From: Candidatus Kinetoplastibacterium blastocrithidii (ex Strigomonas culicis)
Lineage (GTDB): Bacteria; Pseudomonadota; Gammaproteobacteria; Burkholderiales; Burkholderiaceae_B
Direction: 5' to 3'
Length of the DNA: 64,000 nucleotides
NCBI RefSeq assembly: GCF_000319245.1
Contig: NC_019814.1
Location: forward strand, 62,001 to 126,000
The notes under the pieces were generated by a model. That model worked only from the letters and a program-made list of their open reading frames with translations. It was not told the origin of the DNA and made no database searches. Position numbers and translations under genes: made by a program. Below, piece by piece: positions 19,178-30,119 of the stretch (position 1 is the first letter of the stretch; every line of letters starts with the position of its first letter).

Positions 19178-20245
19178 GTGTTCACCAATAAAATTATGAA
19201 ACTTAATATCAACCAAGCTATTAATTTTGGTAAAAATATATTGATAGCACAAGGGGTTCCTGTTGATATAGCACTAGATGTTTCACAACATCTAGTTTGC
19301 TCTGATCAAGTTGGGTATACCAGTCATGGCTTATCAATATTACCAACATACCATAAAGTACTGTCTAAAGGATTTCTAAACCCCAATGGCAGACCAGAAT
19401 TAATAAATGATCAAGGCACAGTTTTAGGATTTGACGGCTGTAGGGGGTTCGGACAACATATTGGTAAAGTAGTTGTACAGGAAGCTATAGAAAATACTAG
19501 AAAACATGGTCAATGTACAGTTACAGTAAGAAACGCACATCACCTGGGACGTATGGGGTTCTATGGAGAAATGGTTTCAGAGGCTGGAATGATTTTTCTT
19601 GCTTTTACAAATGTGATAAATAGAGAACCAACTGTAGCTCCCTATGGCGGCAAAGAAGCTAGAATGACAACAAATCCTTTATGTTTTTCTTTGCCATTAT
19701 CAGATCAATATCCTCCATTGATAGTAGATATGGCAACGAGCTCTATGGCTATAAATAAAGCTCGTGTTCTAGCTACTAAGGGAATGAAAACCGAATATGG
19801 ATCATTAATAGATGCATCTGGGAATCCAACAAATGATCCTAATGCTCTTTTCACTGATCCTCCTGGGGCTTTATTGCCTTTTGGTGCTCATAAAGGCTAT
19901 GCGCTGGGGCTGGTAGCTGAATTATTAGCTGGTATACTTACTGGTGGCGGAACTATACAACCTAAAAATCCTAGGCGTGGGGCTGCCATGAATAATATGT
20001 TTGCAATAGTAATAGATCCAACCAAAGTAGATTCAAACAGCAAATGGATTAAAGATGAAACTAATGCATACATAGAATATCTACATTCATGTCCACCTCA
20101 ACCAGGAATTGATAAAGTCCAATATCCAGGAGAATTTGAAGCTGCAAATAGATCAAGAAATAAAGATTTCGTAGAATTTGAAGACTCTATTTGGGAGAAT
20201 ATAAATCAACTAGCAGATAAATTAGGTATAAACACCCCTAATTAG
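19178..20245 (+). CDS. Ldh-family (malate/L-lactate/sulfolactate) dehydrogenase
   Basis: NAD(P)-dependent 2-hydroxy-acid dehydrogenase of the Ldh2/MDH2 family, not the classical Rossmann malate dehydrogenase. Seen: SHGLSILPTYHK near residue 50, VRNAHHLGRMGFYGE, APYGG and PFGAHKGYALGLVAELLAG. AGGA at 19171-19174 supports the GTG at 19178; homologues align from the later ATG at 19196. Coupling to a DASS symporter suggests import and oxidation of one substrate such as malate (inference). Family members also act on ureidoglycolate, lactate or sulfolactate, so the substrate is open. Confidence 0.82.
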   Translation: MFTNKIMKLNINQAINFGKNILIAQGVPVDIALDVSQHLVCSDQVGYTSHGLSILPTYHKVLSKGFLNPNGRPELINDQGTVLGFDGCRGFGQHIGKVVVQEAIENTRKHGQCTVTVRNAHHLGRMGFYGEMVSEAGMIFLAFTNVINREPTVAPYGGKEARMTTNPLCFSLPLSDQYPPLIVDMATSSMAINKARVLATKGMKTEYGSLIDASGNPTNDPNALFTDPPGALLPFGAHKGYALGLVAELLAGILTGGGTIQPKNPRRGAAMNNMFAIVIDPTKVDSNSKWIKDETNAYIEYLHSCPPQPGIDKVQYPGEFEAANRSRNKDFVEFEDSIWENINQLADKLGINTPN

Positions 20246-20258
20246 TAAACTATAAAGG

Positions 20259-20295
20259 AAGGATGCTTCTATATAACATAGCAGCATCCTTTTTT
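20259..20295 (+). terminator. Rho-independent terminator after the Ldh-family gene
   Basis: AAGGATGC at 20259-20266 pairs with GCATCCTT at 20284-20291; an inner CTAT/ATAG extension fits in the loop, and the stem runs into a row of T bases. It lies 13 bases after the stop codon and immediately before the convergent rodA stop. It is the clearest intrinsic terminator in the window. Confidence 0.85.
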
Positions 20296-20299
20296 ATTT

Positions 20300-21475
20300 T
20301 TATTTGTCTGCTGCCCTGCCTATATTCATTAATATACCACATGCTATACACATAGTTAGTAGAGCAGATCCACCGTAACTCATAAAAGGAAGAGGAACTC
20401 CTACTACTGGCAATATGCCAGTAACCATGCCAATATTAACAAACACATATATGAAAATCATCATGCTGATAGACCCAGCTAATAACTTAGAAAATTGAGA
20501 GCTAGCTTGCATAGAAATCAATAATCCTCTAAAAATCAAAATGCTATATAGAATCAATAAGAATATACAACCATATAGACCAAACTCCTCAGCAAAAACA
20601 GCAAAAATAAAATCTGTACTGCGTTCTGGTATGAAATCTAAATGTGTTTGTGTCCCCAACATATAACCTTTACCGTACAACCCTCCTGATCCAACAGCAA
20701 TAATGGATTGCATTGTATGAAAACCACGTCCTAAAGGATCAGAGCTTGGATTTAATAAGGTACAAATTCTATTTTTTTGGTAATCATGAAAAAATAACCA
20801 TCTAAAACTATCCGCACATAAGACATCTTCATAATACATAAGACAAGATACAATGAAAGTTAAAGTCAGAAATATAGGTAATATTACTCTAAATGGCAAG
20901 CCAGCAAAATAAATTACAGAAATGCCAGCTCCAAAAACTAATAGAGCAGTTCCTAAATCAGGCTGTATCAGTATAAAAAAACAAGGAACTAATAGAATTA
21001 AACTTGCGATTAAAAAACTTCTAACCGTTAAATATTCCCTGTCTTGCATGTCAAAGAAATAAGACAACATCATTGGTACAGCAATTTTAAGAATTTCTGA
21101 GGGTTGAATACGAATAAAACCTAGACTTAACCAACGTGTTGCTCCCTTAACTGTTTCTCCAAAAAATTCTACACACAAAAGCAGCACAACCCCTAATACA
21201 TAAAAAGGTATAGAAAAATTTCTTAGCAAATGCTGCGGAATAAATGATATTAATAACATTATAAATAATGAGAATAAGAAATGATCAAACTGTCTTATGA
21301 AACGATAACTAGAAGGCCCAACAGCAGAATACATGACAGCCATATCAATCGTCATGAAAGCTATTAATATTATTAATAAATAAAAATCTATACAGTTAAT
21401 AAGCTTCTGCAAAATAAAAACATAAAAATTTTTCAATCTAAATATTTCCTTATATGAAATAAAACTATATATCAT
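20300..21475 (-). CDS. rodA: RodA, SEDS peptidoglycan glycosyltransferase
   Basis: Polytopic SEDS protein that polymerises glycan strands for cell elongation with PBP2. About ten membrane helices are seen, with the RodA segments GATRWLSLGFIRIQPSE, LIQPDLGTALL and the ending VVGVPLPFMSYGGSALLT. The 391 residues fit the family (E. coli 370), with about 20 extra N-terminal residues. It is the last gene of the mreBCD-mrdA-rodA operon, 14 bases after mrdA. Its presence implies a walled, elongating cell. Confidence 0.95.
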   Translation of the reverse strand: MIYSFISYKEIFRLKNFYVFILQKLINCIDFYLLIILIAFMTIDMAVMYSAVGPSSYRFIRQFDHFLFSLFIMLLISFIPQHLLRNFSIPFYVLGVVLLLCVEFFGETVKGATRWLSLGFIRIQPSEILKIAVPMMLSYFFDMQDREYLTVRSFLIASLILLVPCFFILIQPDLGTALLVFGAGISVIYFAGLPFRVILPIFLTLTFIVSCLMYYEDVLCADSFRWLFFHDYQKNRICTLLNPSSDPLGRGFHTMQSIIAVGSGGLYGKGYMLGTQTHLDFIPERSTDFIFAVFAEEFGLYGCIFLLILYSILIFRGLLISMQASSQFSKLLAGSISMMIFIYVFVNIGMVTGILPVVGVPLPFMSYGGSALLTMCIACGILMNIGRAADK

Positions 21476-21489
21476 TAATCTTTATATTT

Positions 21490-23325
21490 TTATTGCATTA
21501 ACCAATAATCGAAAATCTTACGAGCTATTGGAGCTGCCTCTTTAGATCCCCATCCCGCATTTTCTACAATGATAGAAACAGCAATTTGTGGATTATTTGC
21601 TGGAGCAAAACCAATAAATACAGCATGATCCCTAAGATTTTCATCAATATTATTCATATAATATTTTCCGCCTCGCAGGCTATATACTTGTGCTGTACCT
21701 GTTTTACCTGCAACAAGATATGGGGCGCTTTGAAATGATTTTTTTGCTGTACCAGAATGAGCAACTTCTATCATTGCATTTTTTATAAAATCGATATTAG
21801 TTTGCTTAAGTGGAATACCTATACTGACATTACTAGCAATATTTACAAAATCACCGGAACAATTTCTAGTCCTAAGTGCTATATGAGGTTTTCTATATAT
21901 CCCATCACTTGCCAATGTAGCCGTCGCCTGAGCAAGCTGCAAAATAGTGAATGAATTATATCCTTGACCAACCATCAAAGAAATAGTATCCCCTGTATGC
22001 CATTTTTGCAATTTTTTATCTTTATACCGATTATATTTCCATTCAGTTGATGGCAATATACCCTTCTTTTCTCCATCTAAATCAATATCAGTTATTTGAC
22101 CAAATCCAAATTGTTTTGCAAAATCGTGCAATGTATCAACATCTATATCCAATCCTAACGAATAGAAATAAGTATCGGAGGAAACAACAATAGCTTTATT
22201 CATATTAACCATGCCGTACGCAACGCTTCCAGGGTTTCTAAACCTATGTCCTTTAAATTCAAAATAACCTGGGTCAAATATTTCATCATAAGTTTTTTTC
22301 TTGTCAAGCTCTAAAGCTGCTAAAGCAATGAATGGCTTATATGCAGATCCAATTGGATATGTTCCATGTAATGCCCTATTAATAAGTGGATAATCTAAAG
22401 AATTATTAAGAGAGTTCCAGCTGACAGAATCTATTCCATCTACAAACAAATTAGGATTAAACGATGGTTTTGATACTAATGCAAGAACCTCGCCATTATT
22501 AGGATTAATAACTACCAATCCTCCTTTCCTATTGCCAAAAACCTCTTCTGCTATTTTCTGCAACTTAATATCAATGGATAAAAAAATATCAGAACCGGCT
22601 ATTGGGTCAATAGATCTTATTTTACGCACAGGTCTACCTGTAACAGTAATTTCTAACTCGTCTAAACCAACACGACCATGTAAAACTTCTTCATATACTT
22701 TTTCAATTCCCTTCTTTCCTATTAAATCCGATCCTCTATAATTTCCTATTTTTCCAGACCGATCTAAATTTTCAATTTCTTTTTCAGATATCTTTCCAAC
22801 ATAACCTATAACATGAGCAGCTAAATCATTATTAGGATACTCTCTTAATAATCTCGCTTTTAACTCTAACCCTGGAAAATTAAAATAATGAGCAGCAAAC
22901 CAAGAAGCTTTGTATGTATCTAATTTATTACAAATTGTTATTGGTTTATAACCATTTGTCTCTGATATTCTTTTTTTTATAATTCTGATATCATTCTGAT
23001 TAAAATCTATAATTGGCTTAAGCCTATCTATTACATCATTCAGATTGCCAGCTATTGCTGGTATGATATCTATCGTATAAGTATAGCTATTACGTGCCAA
23101 TACTTCACCGTTACGGTCAAAAATCTCACCTCTTTTTGAAGGAATTGGGACCATAGCTATACGATTTTTATCAGCACTCTTTGATAAACCATCATAGCGA
23201 CTGATCTGTAGGATACATAATCTACAAAACAGCAAAAAGAAACAAAAAATTGCAAATGCATAACTAGCTAGCACTCTTATATAAAATCTGTTTTTCTGTT
23301 TATTTAAATTATTAATATCTATCAT
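21490..23325 (-). CDS. mrdA: Penicillin-binding protein 2 (elongation transpeptidase)
   Basis: Cross-links peptidoglycan in the elongasome as partner of RodA. An N-terminal membrane anchor (about residues 20-40) is followed by the dimerisation domain and the transpeptidase domain. That domain has SAYK (catalytic S327), an SSD motif in VVSSDTYFY and AGKTGTAQV near the C-terminus. The 611-residue length is normal (E. coli 633). The gene is intact and lies between mreD and rodA. Confidence 0.95.
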   Translation of the reverse strand: MIDINNLNKQKNRFYIRVLASYAFAIFCFFLLFCRLCILQISRYDGLSKSADKNRIAMVPIPSKRGEIFDRNGEVLARNSYTYTIDIIPAIAGNLNDVIDRLKPIIDFNQNDIRIIKKRISETNGYKPITICNKLDTYKASWFAAHYFNFPGLELKARLLREYPNNDLAAHVIGYVGKISEKEIENLDRSGKIGNYRGSDLIGKKGIEKVYEEVLHGRVGLDELEITVTGRPVRKIRSIDPIAGSDIFLSIDIKLQKIAEEVFGNRKGGLVVINPNNGEVLALVSKPSFNPNLFVDGIDSVSWNSLNNSLDYPLINRALHGTYPIGSAYKPFIALAALELDKKKTYDEIFDPGYFEFKGHRFRNPGSVAYGMVNMNKAIVVSSDTYFYSLGLDIDVDTLHDFAKQFGFGQITDIDLDGEKKGILPSTEWKYNRYKDKKLQKWHTGDTISLMVGQGYNSFTILQLAQATATLASDGIYRKPHIALRTRNCSGDFVNIASNVSIGIPLKQTNIDFIKNAMIEVAHSGTAKKSFQSAPYLVAGKTGTAQVYSLRGGKYYMNNIDENLRDHAVFIGFAPANNPQIAVSIIVENAGWGSKEAAPIARKIFDYWLMQ

Positions 23326-23346
23326 AAATCTCTAAAAATCAATTAG

Positions 23347-23886
23347 CTATGACATGTCAGAATCTTCATAAATATGTTTATACCTAAGCAAAACCCATGA
23401 TAGAATTGGCCAGATCATAGCAATGATCATAGTATCTAATATCAATAACCAACCAATCCAGTATCCATTAATCCAAGAAATTAATAAACTTCTAATTAAC
23501 TTAGAAAAGAAAAATACAGGAAGCAAATGCAATGATTGACTTAATAATCCAAAACATAATAATCTCCTGTGTAGAAAAAGAGAGAAATACGCTATTAATA
23601 AGTACTCTAAAGCACTACTACCCATTAGGAGAGATTGCTGCACATCAATTAATATGCTAAAGAAAAATGCGGTTAACAACCCTATCTTAGAAGATTCATA
23701 AATACACCAAAAAGATATAACAACAATTGGAAACTCCAGGAAAACCCTATAAGGCAATAGAGATGTAATCCAAGATATAGTTATTGTAAGGTATATGAAT
23801 TCCGTTCCCATAGGCTCTATAATCTTGGTATTATCAAAATTAATCGGTAGACCTACATTCCGGTATTTATTCTTAGCATTCACCAA
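23347..23886 (-). CDS. mreD: Rod-shape protein MreD
   Basis: Small membrane protein of the elongasome. The 179-residue product is strongly hydrophobic, with five or six predicted helices. The FSILIDVQQSLLMGSSALEYLLIAYF segment resembles the conserved D-x-x-x-G-x-x-x-G region of MreD. Position between mreC and mrdA makes the call firm even though MreD is poorly conserved. A hydrophilic N-terminus of about 30 residues precedes the first helix. Confidence 0.9.
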   Translation of the reverse strand: MVNAKNKYRNVGLPINFDNTKIIEPMGTEFIYLTITISWITSLLPYRVFLEFPIVVISFWCIYESSKIGLLTAFFFSILIDVQQSLLMGSSALEYLLIAYFSLFLHRRLLCFGLLSQSLHLLPVFFFSKLIRSLLISWINGYWIGWLLILDTMIIAMIWPILSWVLLRYKHIYEDSDMS

Positions 23887-23899
23887 ATACCTCTAATAA

Positions 23900-24769
23900 T
23901 TACTCATTAGTGCTACTTACATCAACTTGAAGCACTATAAAATGACGATATCTTTCATGTTTAGCTGGATTATCAGATATAGCTCTAGAATACCCTATTG
24001 ACTTGTCAATTTCTATTTTAGTAATTTCAGCAACAGGCAAACCAGCTGGAAATATCCCTCCAATACCGCTGGTAATTAATTTGTCACCTTCTTTTATATC
24101 TACATTATCTAATAAATAACGAACTTCTATTTTTCCAGATCCTGCACCAAAAGATATCAACCTCAGGCCATTTCTACTTATTTGAACAGGTATGGCAATA
24201 CCATTATCCGATATAAGAGCAACCTCAGAAGTCCTTGGAGTAACTCGTATAATCTGGCCCACAACACCAGACTCATTTATAACAGGCATCCCAGGTAATA
24301 TGCCAGAATTACTTCCCTTATTAAAAACTAAACGTCTATTAAAAGAATTTACAGTGTCGTAAAGGATTTCCACTACAACAGAGGCTTGCTGTATATTTTC
24401 TTTTATTCCTAATAAATTTCGTAACTGGTTATTTTCCACAAGTAATTGAGCCATACGTGTTGTAACCTGTGCTAACTCAATGCGTTGCCTTTGTAAAAAT
24501 TCATTCTCCTTTTTTATAATACTAGCTGCATTCATATATGAATTAATTTGAATAACAAAATCTCTAGGAGCAACTACAATCCGCTGGAATGGATATATGG
24601 CAATAGCCACAACCCTGCGAAATGGCTCAATAAATCTGTAACGGCTATCAATTATCAACAATAACAAAGTTAATATAATTAGAAAAAATAACCTTAGCTC
24701 TAAAGATATCCTCTGTCTGAAAAGAGTAGGAACCTCATGAGATTTCATACTTCCTCTATAAAACAACAA
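23900..24769 (-). CDS. mreC: Rod-shape protein MreC
   Basis: Bitopic protein that activates PBP2 and links it to MreB filaments. One membrane helix (about residues 25-45) is followed by a coiled coil (about 80-120, KENEFLQRQRIELAQVTTRM) and a two-barrel periplasmic domain with GSNSGILPGMPVINESGVVGQI and ITSGIGGIFPAGLPVAEI. The 289 residues match the compact betaproteobacterial form. The gene order mreB-mreC-mreD is unchanged. Confidence 0.93.
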   Translation of the reverse strand: MLFYRGSMKSHEVPTLFRQRISLELRLFFLIILTLLLLIIDSRYRFIEPFRRVVAIAIYPFQRIVVAPRDFVIQINSYMNAASIIKKENEFLQRQRIELAQVTTRMAQLLVENNQLRNLLGIKENIQQASVVVEILYDTVNSFNRRLVFNKGSNSGILPGMPVINESGVVGQIIRVTPRTSEVALISDNGIAIPVQISRNGLRLISFGAGSGKIEVRYLLDNVDIKEGDKLITSGIGGIFPAGLPVAEITKIEIDKSIGYSRAISDNPAKHERYRHFIVLQVDVSSTNE

Positions 24770-24790
24770 TTACAATATGAATTGTAATTA

Positions 24791-25840
<1,050 letters not shown>

Positions 25841-26019
25841 CTAGCTTATTAAAAAATATTTAAAAAAACCTATTACTATTGAAATTAAAAAAATTGATTT
25901 TTTGTCTAATCAAATACAAGTAAATTATAATTATCAATTTTATAATAGGCAGCCTTTTATCAGGTACAATAACAAACTACCAGATTGCAAGTAACATCTT
26001 AACACATACAGAATATTTT

Positions 26020-26328
26020 ATGACACTTGATAAAAATGATGTAGCTAATATTGCCAAATTAGCAAAAATAGAACTTAGCACAAAACAATGTGTTGATACC
26101 ACTAATGAATTAAATGAAATTCTAAGTATTATTGACCGCATACAAAAAATAAACAATGAAGATAATGAACTTATTACGCATCCCATCTCATTGCATGAAA
26201 AAATTTCCATGTTTCTAAGAGATGATAGAGTTATAGACGAATGCTCAGATACTCTTATAGAAAAAGTTGCTAAAAATGCTCCTCAATTCGAAGATAACAT
26301 GTTTTTAGTTCCTAAAGTAGTTGAATAG
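26020..26328 (+). CDS. gatC: Asp/Glu-tRNA amidotransferase subunit C
   Basis: Small subunit that holds GatA and GatB together in the complex amidating Glu-tRNA(Gln) and Asp-tRNA(Asn). The 102-residue product starts MTLDKNDVANIAKLAKIEL and has the conserved central FLRDD segment, as in GatC. It is three bases before gatA. A TACAAT at 25965-25970 might be a -10 box, without a clear -35 box. Confidence 0.93.
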   Translation: MTLDKNDVANIAKLAKIELSTKQCVDTTNELNEILSIIDRIQKINNEDNELITHPISLHEKISMFLRDDRVIDECSDTLIEKVAKNAPQFEDNMFLVPKVVE

Positions 26329-26331
26329 ATT

Positions 26332-27852
26332 ATGACAAAACCACTATTACACACAGAATTTGAAGGAATATCATCCCTACGTAAGGCTATTGTTAAAGGC
26401 GACATAAGTGCTGTAGAAATAGCAAAAAGCTGTTTAGATAGAATTGAATCCCTGGCTATAATAAATGCTTTCTTAGATATACGACCAGAAGTAACTATTT
26501 CTCAAGCTGAAAAAGTAGACAAGGAGATTTCAAATGGATTAATTAAACCTCTGTCAGGAATTCCAATTGCTCACAAAGACGTTTTTGTTACAACTGACTG
26601 GCATACAACTGCTGCTAGCAAAATGCTAGCAGGCTACTTTAGCCCATTTAATGCAACTGTTGTAGAAAAACTGAGAAGTGCTGGTGCTGTATCTCTGGGA
26701 AAATTAAATTGCGATGAGTTTGCCATGGGGTCAACAAATGAAAACTCAGCATATGGGCCAGTTGCCAACCCTTGGGATTATAGCAAAGTTCCTGGCGGGT
26801 CATCAGGAGGTTCTGCTGCTGTTATAGCAGCCAGAATGGTATATGCTGCTACTGCTACAGATACTGGAGGATCAGTAAGATTACCATCTGCTCTATGCGG
26901 TGTTAGTGGAATTAAACCAACATATGGCTCAACTTCAAGATATGGGATCATTGCTTTTGCATCTAGTCTGGATCAAGCAGGAATAATTGCAAAAAGCAGT
27001 AAAGACTTATTAGATCTTTTAGATACAATGATAGGCTTCGATGGTAAAGATGCTACTTGTTTAGCAAAATGTAACAATATAGAAAACCAACCAGGAAAGA
27101 TACGTACAGATGTTAAAAATCATATTACTAAATTTAATAAAAATAATAGCTATCCACTAAAAGGCATAAGGATAGGACTTCCTAAAGAATTTTTTGGAGA
27201 TAATTTATCTGAAGAGGTTTCAAAATCAGTTATAAAAGCAATATGTGATTTCGAAAACCTCGGTGCATCAATCGTTAAAATCTCACTACCATTAACTGAA
27301 CTAACAATACCAACTTACTATGTCATAGCTTCAGCTGAAGCTTATAGTAATCTTTCTAGATTTGATGGGATACGTTATGGGCATAGAACAAAAAATTATA
27401 AAAACATCGATGAAATGATTACAAAATCTAGATCTGAAGGTTTTGGGTCAGAAGTAAAACGTCGTATATTGCTGGGAGCACATGTATTGTCTAGCAACAA
27501 TTACGAGAAATTTTATTTAAAAGCTAAAAGTACTAGGAAGACTATCGCTCAGGATTTAAAAAATTCATTGCTAAATGAATGTGATGTAATAATGGGCCCA
27601 GTTTCTCAAAGAACAGCAAAAAATATCGGTGATAATTCAAGCAATACTCTGGACTGGCTAGCTGATATGTATACACTAGGAGCAAGCTTAGCTGGACTAC
27701 CCGCAATGTCTATACCTTGTGGATTTGATAATAATAATCTTCCTATTGGGTTGCAAATTATTGGCAATTATTTTGATGAGGGATTGATACTAGCATTGTC
27801 CGATTGCTATCAGAATATTACTAACTGGCATAAACAATATCCAAAAATATAA
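26332..27852 (+). CDS. gatA: Asp/Glu-tRNA amidotransferase subunit A
   Basis: Amidase subunit that releases ammonia from glutamine for tRNA-dependent Gln/Asn synthesis. The Ser-cis-Ser-Lys triad is present: K82 in PIAHKD, the GGSSGGSAA serines near 157-158 and S181 in DTGGSVR. The 506-residue length is normal. It is co-transcribed with gatC and gatB. Whether asnS or glnS also exist is not visible here. Confidence 0.96.
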   Translation: MTKPLLHTEFEGISSLRKAIVKGDISAVEIAKSCLDRIESLAIINAFLDIRPEVTISQAEKVDKEISNGLIKPLSGIPIAHKDVFVTTDWHTTAASKMLAGYFSPFNATVVEKLRSAGAVSLGKLNCDEFAMGSTNENSAYGPVANPWDYSKVPGGSSGGSAAVIAARMVYAATATDTGGSVRLPSALCGVSGIKPTYGSTSRYGIIAFASSLDQAGIIAKSSKDLLDLLDTMIGFDGKDATCLAKCNNIENQPGKIRTDVKNHITKFNKNNSYPLKGIRIGLPKEFFGDNLSEEVSKSVIKAICDFENLGASIVKISLPLTELTIPTYYVIASAEAYSNLSRFDGIRYGHRTKNYKNIDEMITKSRSEGFGSEVKRRILLGAHVLSSNNYEKFYLKAKSTRKTIAQDLKNSLLNECDVIMGPVSQRTAKNIGDNSSNTLDWLADMYTLGASLAGLPAMSIPCGFDNNNLPIGLQIIGNYFDEGLILALSDCYQNITNWHKQYPKI

Positions 27853-27862
27853 GGCATAAGAA

Positions 27863-29320
27863 ATGAAATCTGGATGGGAAATAGCTATAGGTTTGGAAAC
27901 ACACGTGCAACTCGCTACAAAATCTAAAATATTTTCTAGCAGTAGTACATTATTTGGATCACCACCAAACAAACAAGCAAGCGAAATAGATATGGCGCTA
28001 CCAGGAACTATGCCCTCATTAAATTCTAAGGCAGTTGAATATGCTATAAAATTTGGGCTTGCCGTTGGAGCAACGATATCAAAGAATTCTATATTTGAGA
28101 GAAAACACTACTTTTATCCAGATCTTCCTAAAGGATATCAGATAAGTCAATTTAGAAAACCAATAATTAAAAACGGTACAATTTCTTTCTATCTAGATGG
28201 AGAAGAAAAAAAAGTTGGTTTGATACAAGCACATTTAGAAGAAGACGCAGGGAAATCTTTACACGGAAAATATAACAGCAGTATAGATCTAAACCGTGCT
28301 GGAGTTCCTTTATTAGAAATAGTAACTGAGCCAGTAATGAGATCGGCAAAAGAAGCATATATATACGCAAAAACGCTACATAACTTGGTTATTTGGCTAG
28401 GTATATGCGATGGCAATCTACAAGAAGGATCATTTAGATGTGATGCTAATGTGTCTGTTAACAAATCAGGTAGCACAATACTTGGAACAAGAACTGAGAT
28501 TAAAAACTTGAATTCATTTAGATTTCTGGAAAAAGCTATTACATTTGAATTTAATAGACAAATTAAACTAATTGAAAACGGAGGCGAAGTAACACAAGAA
28601 ACAAGATTATATGACTCTGAATATGATGAGACTAGGAGCATGAGAACAAAAGAAAGTGCTACTGACTATCGATATTTCCCTGATCCTGATCTGCAAATAC
28701 TAAACATATCTAGTGAATACTTAGAAAAAGTTAAAAAAAACATGCCAGAACTTCCTTTTGACAAAAGTAAAAGATTCGAAGCAGATTACTCTCTTTCTAG
28801 AGAAGATGCCTTACAGATGACCGTCAATATACAGACATCTGAATATTTTGAGTCGGTTATAAAACATATTCCAAAAAACTGTGAAAAAATTGCTGCGAAT
28901 TTTATAAGTCAAGAATTAAGCACTCTTATGAATCGTGATAATAAAAACATTAGCGAAATAAAGATTACAAGCCATATCCTAGCCTTATTGATAAACAGAA
29001 TGATTGATGGAACCATATCTAACAAGAATGCAAAGCATCTTCTCTCAATTATGTGGAATAAAGATCGATATGATATTGATACCATAATAGAAGAAGAAGG
29101 TTTAGCTCAAATCAAAGACATAGCATTAATTATAGAATTAATAGATGAAGTCATATTAAATAATAAATCCGTAGTCATTGAATATTTATCTGGGAAGGGA
29201 AAAGCATTCAATTCATTGATAGGCCAAGTAATGAGAATAAGCAACGGTAGAATAGATCCTAGCAACATAAATACCATATTAAAACAAAGAATAGAAATCT
29301 ATAGTAAAATAAACAAGTAA
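27863..29320 (+). CDS. gatB: Asp/Glu-tRNA amidotransferase subunit B
   Basis: Kinase/transamidase subunit that activates the tRNA-bound Glu or Asp and accepts ammonia. Seen: WEIAIGLETHVQLATKSKIF at the start, LNRAGVPLLEIVTEPVM, and a C-terminal helical tRNA-binding (YqeY-like) domain from about residue 330. The 485 residues match the family. It ends 33 bases before the convergent pyrE stop. Confidence 0.96.
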   Translation: MKSGWEIAIGLETHVQLATKSKIFSSSSTLFGSPPNKQASEIDMALPGTMPSLNSKAVEYAIKFGLAVGATISKNSIFERKHYFYPDLPKGYQISQFRKPIIKNGTISFYLDGEEKKVGLIQAHLEEDAGKSLHGKYNSSIDLNRAGVPLLEIVTEPVMRSAKEAYIYAKTLHNLVIWLGICDGNLQEGSFRCDANVSVNKSGSTILGTRTEIKNLNSFRFLEKAITFEFNRQIKLIENGGEVTQETRLYDSEYDETRSMRTKESATDYRYFPDPDLQILNISSEYLEKVKKNMPELPFDKSKRFEADYSLSREDALQMTVNIQTSEYFESVIKHIPKNCEKIAANFISQELSTLMNRDNKNISEIKITSHILALLINRMIDGTISNKNAKHLLSIMWNKDRYDIDTIIEEEGLAQIKDIALIIELIDEVILNNKSVVIEYLSGKGKAFNSLIGQVMRISNGRIDPSNINTILKQRIEIYSKINK

Positions 29321-29353
29321 TAATCGAATCTAGTGCTAAACCATAAAAAATCG

Positions 29354-30022
29354 CTAGAGAATTCCATATACTTCACGGTATTCTGAAATTCTCTCTCGAT
29401 ACTTAGATAAATTTATATCATTCATGACATTAGAAAAAATATCATTTAAAGAAGCAATACTAATAACTGGTATGCCATAAGTTTCTGCTACTTCCTGTAC
29501 TGCTGATTTTCTAGAAGAAATACATCTGTCTACAGAACATTCCATTCTATCAAGAGCAATAAGCATAGCAACTGGTTCTGCTCCTGTCTTTTTTATTATA
29601 CTTATCGATTCCATTGCTGAAATTCCTGAGGTTATGACATCATCTATTATAACAACCCTTCCCTTTAAAGGAGATCCTATCAATAACCCACCCTCTCCAT
29701 GTGTCTTCATTTCTTTTCTATTGAAGGAAAAAGGTATATCCTTACCTAACATCAATGAATAATTAATTGATGTTGATATAACTAGCGGTATTCCTTTATA
29801 GGCAGGACCAAATATCATATCAAATGCAATTCCGGAATTAACTAAAGCATTTGTATAAAATCTTGATAATTTGTTAATGCTATAACCACTATCAAAACAC
29901 CCAATGTTAAAAAAATATGGGCTATTCCTACCTGATTTGGTTTCAAAACTACCAAAACATAGCGCCTTGCACTGTAATGCAAATTTCACAAAATTAACTG
30001 CATTTTTTTGTAGAGAAATCAT
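29354..30022 (-). CDS. pyrE: Orotate phosphoribosyltransferase
   Basis: Joins orotate to PRPP in pyrimidine synthesis. The PRPP-binding motif is VVIIDDVITSGISA near residue 130, and GPAYKGIPLV and the KEMKTHGEGG loop are also present. The 222-residue length is normal (E. coli 213). It runs divergently from xth, the usual arrangement in Bordetella, with a 97-base gap that should hold both promoters. Confidence 0.95.
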   Translation of the reverse strand: MISLQKNAVNFVKFALQCKALCFGSFETKSGRNSPYFFNIGCFDSGYSINKLSRFYTNALVNSGIAFDMIFGPAYKGIPLVISTSINYSLMLGKDIPFSFNRKEMKTHGEGGLLIGSPLKGRVVIIDDVITSGISAMESISIIKKTGAEPVAMLIALDRMECSVDRCISSRKSAVQEVAETYGIPVISIASLNDIFSNVMNDINLSKYRERISEYREVYGIL

Positions 30023-30119
30023 TTTAAACCTTTATAATGTTAAAAATAATTTATAGAATGTAGAGCACTAAGTCAAAATAAAGAAAATCAGTCTAATATT
30101 ATACGAAAAAAGGTTAAAT

